5,282 nucleotides of DNA from positions 1 through 5,282 of the forward strand of contig JAUQWT010000015.1 in assembly GCA_030835005.1 (NCBI GenBank), in the 5' to 3' direction. Of the stretch, positions 1 to 5,282 are shown piece after piece. Numbering within the stretch: the first letter of the stretch is position 1; each line of letters begins with the position of its first letter. Source of the DNA: Ignavibacteria bacterium. Lineage in GTDB: Bacteria > Bacteroidota > Ignavibacteria > Tepidaquicellales > OLB5. Below the pieces are notes generated by a model, which ran no database searches, was not told the origin of the DNA, and saw nothing but the letters and a program-made list of their open reading frames with translations. The translations under genes were made by a program, and so were the position numbers.

Positions 1-1
1 C

Positions 2-583
2 CACTCACTTGGAGAGAAAGATCCTGATACAATTGCTTTTACCCGCAATGCCGGAGATTTTAAATGCTGCCATCTTGTTGAATACCCGATTGACGAATAT
101 GATTTTAGCCTTATCCGTAATTTTTTCTTCTGCCACGCTGAGCTCATCAGGTTTAACATGCTGGTTGAATCCTCTCTTGAACCTCTTGCAAAGCTTGCCA
201 AAAAATACCGAGGTGAGATCAAGTATCACGTAATGCATGCTGATACATGGGTAAAACAGCTTGGGCGCGCAAACGAGGAGAGTCATAAGCGTATGCAAAA
301 TACAATTAATTATTCATTTAACCTTGCACTTGGGATATTTGAGGAGAGTCCGTTTGCTGCAGAGTTAAAGGAAATGAGTATTTTTGAAGGTGAAAAAACT
401 CTACAGAATAAATGGATGGAAACAATTTTACCAGTTCTCGAAAAAGCAAGTCTTGTTATACCGGATAACGCTAACTGGAGACCTTCTTATGGCGGAAGAA
501 CGGGCACTCATACCGAATATTTACAGCCTATGCTGGAAGAAATGGGTGAAGTATTCAGACTTGACCCGAAAGCGGAGTGGTAG
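2..583 (+). CDS. paaC: Phenylacetyl-CoA 1,2-epoxidase subunit PaaC (5'-truncated by window edge)
   Basis: The frame is open from base 2 with no stop until TAG at 581-583, so this is the last 193 residues of a protein that is usually about 250 long; the first Met (base 158) is internal, not the start. PaaC is the non-catalytic ferritin-like partner of PaaA in the cytosolic PaaABCE complex, which converts phenylacetyl-CoA to its ring-1,2-epoxide. The visible part matches remembered PaaC sequences along its length: DTIAFTR near residues 9-14, LVEYP near 25-29, EIKYH at 72-76 followed by W83 and QLG, and the C-terminal GRTGTHTEYLQPMLEEM block at 165-181, ending in a terminal Trp. The helical ferritin-like segment carries E-x3-H rather than the E-x2-H of diiron-binding PaaA, consistent with a structural role. 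paaD follows on the same strand after 77 bp, the normal order. Identification is firm; function is from family knowledge. Confidence 0.94.
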   Translation, partial: HSLGEKDPDTIAFTRNAGDFKCCHLVEYPIDEYDFSLIRNFFFCHAELIRFNMLVESSLEPLAKLAKKYRGEIKYHVMHADTWVKQLGRANEESHKRMQNTINYSFNLALGIFEESPFAAELKEMSIFEGEKTLQNKWMETILPVLEKASLVIPDNANWRPSYGGRTGTHTEYLQPMLEEMGEVFRLDPKAEW

Positions 584-647
584 CACGATTGCATATTGCA
601 GATTACAGATTGCAGATCACAGATTTCAGATTGAAGATTAATAGATT
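584..647 (+). repeat. Degenerate 7-bp tandem repeat (consensus NCAGATT) between paaC and paaD
   Basis: Starting directly after the paaC stop codon, eight consecutive 7-mers lie in phase: cacgatt, gcatatt, gcagatt, acagatt, gcagatc, acagatt, tcagatt, gaagatt (584-639). An 8-bp aatagatt (640-647) follows. The central copies (598-632) are best conserved, and variation is concentrated in the first base of the unit. The array fills the intergenic gap to within 13 bp of the paaD start. It encodes nothing convincing, has no dyad symmetry, and its unit is too short for a CRISPR. Its role is unknown. It may be a slippage-generated spacer; I recall AGATT-rich intergenic runs in Ignavibacteria/Bacteroidota-type genomes but could not check this. 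Confidence 0.85.
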
Positions 648-660
648 AGAAGCATAATTA

Positions 661-1161
661 ATGGAAATTAAGACAGTCTTGACGAAAAATGATGTTTTGA
701 GTGCGCTAGGAGATGTTAAAGATCCGGAGATCCCGACTATTTCTGTTGTTGATCTTGGAATCGTGACCGGAATTGAAATCTCTGATGATAATTTTGTATT
801 GGTGAGGCTTACTCCGACGTTTTCAGGTTGTCCTGCTTTGAAAATAATAGAGAATATGGTTAAGGAAAGAATTGAAAAACTTGATATTGCAGGATGCAAG
901 GTTGAAACCAATTTTGATACGCAATGGAATACAAATATGATCACTGAAAAAGGGCGTGAAGCATTGAAGAAGCACGGGCTCGCTCCCCCTGAGAATCTCA
1001 CCGGGCTTGTTCAGATCGAGATGCTTGAAAAAGTGAAATGCCCTCAATGCGGAAGCAGAAACACTGAAATGAGATCACCTTTTGGCCCAACTCTGTGCCG
1101 CTCGCTGCATTACTGCAAAGATTGCCTTAACGCATTTGAACAATTTAAGCCGGTATCATAA
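661..1161 (+). CDS. paaD: Phenylacetate-CoA oxygenase accessory protein PaaD (MIP18/DUF59 family)
   Basis: Complete 166-residue protein, the usual PaaD size. PaaD is required for phenylacetyl-CoA epoxidation but is not a core structural subunit; by family it is thought to help assemble an iron-sulfur or diiron centre of the epoxidase system. The N-terminal MIP18/DUF59 domain (about residues 8-90) shows the hallmark DPEIP at 21-25, VVDLGIV at 29-35 and TPTFSGCPA at 51-59 with the conserved Cys57. A linker with W89 and GLAPP (106-110) leads to a zinc-ribbon-like tail: CPQC (C127, C130), SPFGPTLC (C146) and CKDC (C152, C155), ending FEQFKP. The ATG at 661 is preceded by only a weak AGAAG (648-652) 8 nt upstream. 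This is the last plus-strand gene in the window; paaE does not follow, so it must lie upstream or elsewhere if present. Confidence 0.95.
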   Translation: MEIKTVLTKNDVLSALGDVKDPEIPTISVVDLGIVTGIEISDDNFVLVRLTPTFSGCPALKIIENMVKERIEKLDIAGCKVETNFDTQWNTNMITEKGREALKKHGLAPPENLTGLVQIEMLEKVKCPQCGSRNTEMRSPFGPTLCRSLHYCKDCLNAFEQFKPVS

Positions 1162-1193
1162 AAAAATGGCCCCTCCTTTTGGAGAAGCCATTT
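1161..1193 (-). terminator. Rho-independent terminator of the minus-strand operon, between convergent genes
   Basis: The arms 1164-1176 and 1181-1193 form a hairpin around a 4-nt loop (1177-1180). Read on the minus strand, all 13 positions pair, with two U-G wobbles in the middle, and the 3' arm runs into six T (complement of 1166-1161), three of them in the stem. It starts 22 nt after the lipoprotein stop codon. Read on the plus strand, the same two positions become a CC/AA mismatch and the T run is only three long, so it should stop the lipoprotein transcript well and the paaD transcript less well. The remainder of the 54-bp gap (1194-1215) shows nothing recognisable. Confidence 0.8.
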
Positions 1194-1215
1194 GAGCGAA
1201 AAGCAAAATCCCTGA

Positions 1216-2526
1216 TCATGGCATTTGTGATTTGATATAATCTGCCGGTACTAAATATAATTTTCCAACTTCCCCGTCGTATGCCTGCGTTACCATTCCC
1301 AGAAATTCCCCCGCTGCATTAAAAACTGCACCGCCTTCAAGTGTAATAGGTTTTGACGGCTTTATTTCGATAACGCTTGTTTTCTTCGTCCAATTCTTTG
1401 TGGCTGCAATATTCCCATCCATGGAGTAAACAGTAGAAGAAAGTGTATTGGGATAGTAGAATAGCTTTACTTTATCCCCGTACTTTATATTTGCTGTTAC
1501 TGCATACTTAATCGGTTTAAATTTATCCGCACTGCCATATCTCAAAAAAACGAGGTCTTGCTTTTCATCCAGGTCTTTTTCTGTCATATCGTCAATTCCG
1601 GCAAGCGAATCAGACGGAAGAATCACACTGAAATAACCCGCACCTTCAATAAGATTCATCAGCGTAAAGTTTGTAACAAGGAGTCCGTCTTTGAGAACTA
1701 CACCTGTGCCGATCTTGACCGGTTCCTTATTCCTGTTGTATACCTGGACACGGATAAGCGGGTTTTCTTTCTGGCTAACTTTGCCAATAGATCTGTCTAT
1801 CTTTTCGGCAAAGGTAAGTTCAAGAGTGGCATCTTTAACAAGCCCTGCTGTATCTGTTTGCTGATTGCGAATAACATCTTCAATTGACATCTCCCAAGTA
1901 AGCATATTGCCAGCAGCTGAAACAGCATTTGATTCTCTTACTTCAAAAGGAAATTCAATTGTATAGGTGATCTTTTTCCCGGGGTAAGTAGAAGAAAACA
2001 CTGTGTGCATGAGTTCATCGTCAAAACTGCGTTCGGCTTTTCGAATGGTTTGTTTGAACGTAAGATTATCTTCCTCATACTGAAATTTAATCGTGTTCCA
2101 GATAACAGGAAGCTGGTTAGACCAGAAAAAGGTTCCTTCTTTAACAATTTTGGCAAGCACGCCAGGTTCATCAAAAGAATACTGCACATAGATCTGTTTT
2201 GAACCGTCCGGATTTGGAGTAACTTTAAGCTCTTTTACAGAAGTTCCGCCTACCCGCTGGAAACTTGCATTTAGTCCGCCTTCTATTATTCCGTCATCCT
2301 TTAATGAATCAAGTTTCTTCTTCCACTTTCCTGTTTTATCAAGATCTGCAAGCGTGGTCATTTTATCAAAGAAATCTTTATCTAAAGTAATATACATATT
2401 TTCCAGTCCCGTTCCGTCAGGATTCATCTTTATCTCTCTTTTGATATCAAAACATCCCGATGAAGAAAGAAGAATCAAAAATAAAACCGGCAGCAGAAAA
2501 CAAAATTTGTATTTTACTGAGGTCAT
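1216..2526 (-). CDS. Lipoprotein with C-terminal trypsin/HtrA-like domain lacking catalytic His and Ser
   Basis: A 436-residue predicted lipoprotein. Residues 1-25 form a signal peptide: K5 and K7, a hydrophobic core CFLLPVLFLILL, then SSSGC with Cys25 as the lipidated residue. Phe at +2 does not suggest inner-membrane retention by the proteobacterial rule. Residues 26-250 are beta-rich and of unknown function; a stretch near 186-215 (YTIEFPFEV, then SNAVSAAGNMLTWEM) resembles domains in LppM/DUF3153-type lipoproteins, a loose resemblance only. Residues 255-436 look like a trypsin-fold domain: GTGVVLKDGLLVTNFTLM (273-290) aligns with the HtrA GSGVI..G..LTNxHVV block, DLVFLRY (324-330) with the Asp strand, and LEGGAVFNAAGEFLGMV (396-412) with NSGGPLFNxxGEVIGI. 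In this alignment the His is Thr288 and the Ser is Glu397, while Asp324 remains, so it is probably not a protease. It starts 10 bp after the CDP-alcohol transferase stop, without a Shine-Dalgarno, and is the last gene of the operon. Domain assignment is by eye. Confidence 0.75.
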   Translation of the reverse strand: MTSVKYKFCFLLPVLFLILLSSSGCFDIKREIKMNPDGTGLENMYITLDKDFFDKMTTLADLDKTGKWKKKLDSLKDDGIIEGGLNASFQRVGGTSVKELKVTPNPDGSKQIYVQYSFDEPGVLAKIVKEGTFFWSNQLPVIWNTIKFQYEEDNLTFKQTIRKAERSFDDELMHTVFSSTYPGKKITYTIEFPFEVRESNAVSAAGNMLTWEMSIEDVIRNQQTDTAGLVKDATLELTFAEKIDRSIGKVSQKENPLIRVQVYNRNKEPVKIGTGVVLKDGLLVTNFTLMNLIEGAGYFSVILPSDSLAGIDDMTEKDLDEKQDLVFLRYGSADKFKPIKYAVTANIKYGDKVKLFYYPNTLSSTVYSMDGNIAATKNWTKKTSVIEIKPSKPITLEGGAVFNAAGEFLGMVTQAYDGEVGKLYLVPADYIKSQMP

Positions 2527-2536
2527 AGTTGTGTTT

Positions 2537-3457
2537 TTAAGTTAATATCTTATTAACCCTTTTCTGAACGAAAAATAAAACTAACATTAATAAATTTAAA
2601 GGCAAAATGCAGATCAAAAGAAATAATTCCATATTATTAATCAAAGCGCAAACGATGCAAAGTGTGATATGTGTTGTTGAACCGGCATAGCTCCACAGCC
2701 TTAAAAGGAGCTTGTTCTTCGCATAATAGATTCCGGGTTCGGGGCCTTTATGGGAGTTCTGCTCTTCATGTTTCTGCTGGATCTTCAATTGAAGCCGTGA
2801 ATACTTGAGATATACATTTATCAGAAATCTTTCAAATATATTAGAAGTACCCGGATTATCCTGAAATTTCTTCTGCTCGTCTTCATATTCCCTGATCTCT
2901 TCGATGATATTGGTAGCTTTGCCATAAACTATTTCAAGGAATTTATTCCTGTAAAAATCAAAATAAAACGCCTGGGCAGCTGATGAAATACCTCCAAGTA
3001 TCCCGATTATCCATATATAAGTTACAGGATTCCACATCAGGAATGAATTCCCCCACAAACTGACATCATGCGCATGATACTGATTTGTAAGCCCGATACT
3101 TATTCCAAGGAATACTACTGTACTTACAACATAATCCACCACACCGTCAACAATTCTGCCGACTTTTGTACCGTTTTTCTTCATTCTTGCAATCTGGCCA
3201 TCTGCACAATCAAGTACATTACTTGTAAAATAAAGCAGCGCACCGATCACAAGAAAAGTATAAGCCCCAAAGCCAAACAAAATGCCGGCAGTGGAGCCAA
3301 TAAGAAGTGCGGCAACTGAAACCCTATCTGGTGTTAAATTGGCTGAATAGGTTGCCTTGACAAACAGGAATGCAAGCGGCCTGTAAAGAATAAGGTCGAA
3401 GATCTCTTCGACCTCAACTGCTTTCAGTGATGATTTGTATTCGCTGAACAAGCTCAA
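2537..3457 (-). CDS. CDP-alcohol phosphatidyltransferase family membrane protein
   Basis: A 306-residue integral membrane enzyme that would transfer a phosphatidyl or similar group from a CDP-linked donor to an alcohol acceptor; which donor and acceptor cannot be told. The full family signature D-x2-D-G-x2-A-R-x8-G-x3-D-x3-D is present and intact: D83, D86, G87, A90, R91, G100, D104, D108, the acidic residues being the metal/catalytic set. Hydrophobic segments lie at about 46-63, 66-80, 107-124, 145-165, 258-275 and 277-297, the expected six. Between the fourth and fifth is a hydrophilic, charged stretch of about 85 residues (170-255), making the protein longer than the usual 180-220. The likely start is TTG at 3457; no in-frame ATG lies between the preceding gene's stop and the catalytic motif, and a second TTG at 3451 is an alternative. 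It sits 22 bp after the aminotransferase and 10 bp before the lipoprotein. Not convincingly PgsA or PssA. Confidence 0.9.
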   Translation of the reverse strand: MSLFSEYKSSLKAVEVEEIFDLILYRPLAFLFVKATYSANLTPDRVSVAALLIGSTAGILFGFGAYTFLVIGALLYFTSNVLDCADGQIARMKKNGTKVGRIVDGVVDYVVSTVVFLGISIGLTNQYHAHDVSLWGNSFLMWNPVTYIWIIGILGGISSAAQAFYFDFYRNKFLEIVYGKATNIIEEIREYEDEQKKFQDNPGTSNIFERFLINVYLKYSRLQLKIQQKHEEQNSHKGPEPGIYYAKNKLLLRLWSYAGSTTHITLCIVCALINNMELFLLICILPLNLLMLVLFFVQKRVNKILT

Positions 3458-3479
3458 TAATCTAACAATAAATATCTGA

Positions 3480-4595
3480 TTATTCCCAATTTATCTCTTT
3501 ACAATATTTCTTGATAGTATCCATCAGCAGCTTATTTTGCTCTTTCGTTCCAAGCGAAAGCCTTGCCTCAGTCCTGAATGCATCCTCATCAAGAAATTTT
3601 ATTTTCAAATTACGATCATCAAGATACTTCTTAAGTCCTGAACGTATTTCAACCGGAATATCAACAAGCATAAAGTTTGCATACGACTTGAATGGTACAA
3701 AACCCTTTAATCTGCCAAATTCCCTGTACATCATTTCTTTGTCTTTTTCGTATTGCTTACCGATCTTCAAATACCATTTCAGATTATCCAAGGCTATCTC
3801 GCCCAGTTTTTCTGATACCCTGTTATATCCAAGGTAACGAGTTGTGAAGTTTATCAGTACATCCAGATTTTTGCCGGCAAATGCAAAGCCGATACGGAAT
3901 CCCGCAAGTGCAAAAAGCTTGGAAAAAGTCCTGCAGATAACAAGATTAGGATACTCGTCAATATATGGCTTAACATAAGAGTTATCAGTTGAGCCAAACC
4001 CCCAATATGCTTCATCAATCATTGTAATTGTATCCTTGGTGGCATCGAGGAATTTTTTGAGATCTTTGTAATTGATACGGTTCCCGGTTGGATTGTTGGG
4101 TGAGGCAATTACAACGATTTTGGGTTTTGTATCTTTATAGATATCTATCATCGTATCAACATCATATAGATAGTACGGTATTCCGTCTTCAGTTCCCTTT
4201 TTCATTGGATACTCAACATTTGTACCGCCGCGCTCTGAAGCCACTTTTTTATAGTACCACCATGCTTCACGCGGAATAAGAACTTTATCGCCGGGATTCA
4301 CATAACAGTGTATTATCTGTTTCAGCAGGTCTTCACTTCCATAGCTGAGCAAAACATGTTTTTCATCGAAACCGTATTCATCTGCAATCTTTTTCGAGAG
4401 GGCTGATTTAATTCCTTTCTGGAAATCGCGGGAATACCATGAAAGATATTCCATATCAACTTTCTTTAGGAATTTGTAAACTTCAGGTACGGGGCCAGTT
4501 TGTGATTCATTTCTATCCAAGAATAAAGGTTCTTTAGGAAATTTTGATTCTTTTTGCTTTTTTGCAGGCTTGCTTTTTTTCTTTTCTTTACCCAT
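3480..4595 (-). CDS. PLP-dependent aminotransferase, class I/II, HisC-like
   Basis: A 371-residue fold-type I PLP enzyme closest in layout to histidinol-phosphate aminotransferase and its relatives (including CobD-type threonine-phosphate decarboxylases). Visible motifs: RNESQTGPVP (28-37) in the place of HisC's NENPxGPSP; YGSEDLL (85-91) for the NGSDELI block; SPNNPTG (165-171) with Asn168; DEAY (194-197) with Asp194 for the pyridine nitrogen; RTFSKLFALAGFRIGF (222-237) with Lys226 as Schiff-base lysine and Arg234 for the phosphate; and RLSLG (345-349) with Arg345 in the substrate-carboxylate position. Catalytic residues are complete, so the enzyme should be active. The N-terminus carries ten Lys in its first 21 residues, outside the enzyme fold. 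It starts 3 bp after the pgk stop (TAA-AAA-ATG), indicating co-transcription. No other histidine genes are visible, and the next gene makes phospholipid, so the substrate may be an amino-alcohol phosphate or similar rather than histidinol phosphate; this is inference. Confidence 0.9.
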   Translation of the reverse strand: MGKEKKKSKPAKKQKESKFPKEPLFLDRNESQTGPVPEVYKFLKKVDMEYLSWYSRDFQKGIKSALSKKIADEYGFDEKHVLLSYGSEDLLKQIIHCYVNPGDKVLIPREAWWYYKKVASERGGTNVEYPMKKGTEDGIPYYLYDVDTMIDIYKDTKPKIVVIASPNNPTGNRINYKDLKKFLDATKDTITMIDEAYWGFGSTDNSYVKPYIDEYPNLVICRTFSKLFALAGFRIGFAFAGKNLDVLINFTTRYLGYNRVSEKLGEIALDNLKWYLKIGKQYEKDKEMMYREFGRLKGFVPFKSYANFMLVDIPVEIRSGLKKYLDDRNLKIKFLDEDAFRTEARLSLGTKEQNKLLMDTIKKYCKEINWE

Positions 4596-4598
4596 TTT

Positions 4599-5282
4599 TT
4601 ATTTATTAGTTAGCGCCTCAACTCCGGGAAGGACTTTACCCTCAAGGAATTCAAGGCTTGCGCCGCCACCGGTAGAAACATGACTTACATCGCTATCCAG
4701 GCCGGCTTTGGCAATTGCGGCCGCAGAATCCCCGCCACCTATAACCGTAATCGCTCCCTTTTTGGTTGCTTCTGCAAGAGCTTTAGCAACCTCAAAAGTA
4801 CCTTTTGCAAAGTTATCCATTTCAAATACACCCATGGGGCCATTCCATACTATAGTTTTGGCCTTTAAGATTTCATTGCGGAATTGCTTAATCGTTTCGG
4901 GACCAATATCCATTCCTATCTTACCTGCCGGAATAGCACCGGAAGTAACAATAGAGTGAGGAGAATCATTTTCGAATTTATCTGCAATTACAATATCAAC
5001 CGGAAGCATTAACTTATCTCCGGCATTTGATAAAAGTTCTTTTGCAAGTTCTAACCTGTCTTCTTCAAGCAGTGAGTTCCCTATTTCATATCCCATCGCC
5101 TTGTAAAATGTGAATACCATTCCCCCGCCAACAAGGATCTTATCAGCTTTGCCGAGCATATTCTTGATAACATCAATCTTACCCGAAATTTTGCTGCCGC
5201 CAAGTATTGCAACATATGGATGCTCGGGGTGTGATACTGCTTTTGAAAGATAATCAAGCTCTTTCTGCATTAAATATCCTGC
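4599..5282 (-). CDS. pgk: Phosphoglycerate kinase (N-terminal part outside window)
   Basis: The C-terminal 227 residues of phosphoglycerate kinase, the glycolytic enzyme that makes ATP from 1,3-bisphosphoglycerate and ADP in the cytosol. The family is about 390-415 residues, so roughly the first 170 lie beyond the right edge. The frame stays open to 5282; the residues before the first Met at 5270 (AGYL) match the PGK core, so that Met is internal. Motifs in order: ILGGSKISGK, the GGGMVFTF nucleotide-domain strand, IGPET, WNGPMGVFE with the adenosine-contacting Glu, the GGGDSAAA phosphate loop and STGGGASLEFLEGK. Identity is unambiguous and all visible nucleotide-binding motifs are intact. It is the most upstream gene visible of the minus-strand operon; the promoter would be outside the window. 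Confidence 0.97.
   Translation of the reverse strand, partial: AGYLMQKELDYLSKAVSHPEHPYVAILGGSKISGKIDVIKNMLGKADKILVGGGMVFTFYKAMGYEIGNSLLEEDRLELAKELLSNAGDKLMLPVDIVIADKFENDSPHSIVTSGAIPAGKIGMDIGPETIKQFRNEILKAKTIVWNGPMGVFEMDNFAKGTFEVAKALAEATKKGAITVIGGGDSAAAIAKAGLDSDVSHVSTGGGASLEFLEGKVLPGVEALTNK

Noticed and set aside
158..583. Met at base 158 as the start of a short independent protein
   Set aside because: The same frame is open to the left edge and the upstream residues (DTIAFTR, LVEYP) match PaaC, so this Met is internal.
584..647. CRISPR-like or iteron-like array
   Set aside because: The unit is 7 bp with no spacers, no palindromy and no replication gene nearby; it is a simple degenerate tandem repeat.
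603..1001. Minus-strand open frame opposite paaD (132 codons)
   Set aside because: It lies inside the well-supported paaD gene, has no recognisable motif, and its C-terminus is made by the simple repeat.
1558..1887. Plus-strand open frame opposite the lipoprotein gene (109 codons)
   Set aside because: Antisense shadow of a convincing signal-peptide-bearing gene; composition and content show no family resemblance.
4558..4580. A-runs in the aminotransferase 5' end as a programmed frameshift or transcriptional slippage site
   Set aside because: The runs are at most seven A, the phase does not fit the X-XXY-YYZ slippery pattern, and the zero frame already gives a complete enzyme.
3480..4595. 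Firm assignment as hisC
   Set aside because: PLP motifs fit HisC but the NENP segment is altered, there is a basic extension and no histidine genes are adjacent; the family has several other functions.
4599..5270. Met at base 5270 as the start of a short phosphoglycerate kinase
   Set aside because: The frame continues to the right edge and the residues before it (AGYL) fit the PGK core; the N-terminal domain is simply outside the window.

Overview
The window holds two convergent gene blocks from an AT-rich bacterial chromosome. Strong Shine-Dalgarno sites are largely absent, start regions are A-rich, and a short AGATT-type tandem repeat lies between two genes. Together with the gene families this suggests the Bacteroidota/Chlorobiota/Ignavibacteriota group. 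That placement is an inference from style, not a measured phylogeny.

Plus strand, 1-1161: the 3' end of a phenylacetic-acid degradation cluster. The C-terminal three quarters of paaC (open at the left window edge, stop at 581-583) is followed by a complete paaD (661-1161). Both belong to the machinery that epoxidises phenylacetyl-CoA: PaaC is a structural ferritin-like subunit, and PaaD is a MIP18/DUF59 protein with a C-terminal zinc-ribbon-like cysteine cluster, thought to assist metal-cofactor assembly. The 77-bp gap between them is mostly a degenerate tandem array of a 7-bp unit.

Boundary, 1162-1215: a hairpin terminator between the convergent blocks. Its geometry (G-U pairs and a 6-T run) is optimal only for the minus-strand transcript.

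Minus strand, 5282 down to 1216: four closely packed genes read as one operon. They are the 3' part of pgk (phosphoglycerate kinase, open at the right edge), a HisC-like PLP aminotransferase starting 3 bp after pgk, a CDP-alcohol phosphatidyltransferase, and a lipoprotein starting 10 bp after that. The pairing of an aminotransferase with a phospholipid head-group transferase suggests, but does not prove, a role in making an amino-containing polar lipid. The lipoprotein combines an uncharacterised N-terminal region with a C-terminal domain that looks like an HtrA/trypsin fold lacking catalytic His and Ser.

No tRNA, rRNA, mobile element, CRISPR array or integration site was seen. No intergenic stretch exceeds 300 bp. 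The most interesting items are the pseudoprotease-like lipoprotein, the aminotransferase/CDP-alcohol transferase pair and the 7-bp repeat. None of them by itself establishes a new system.
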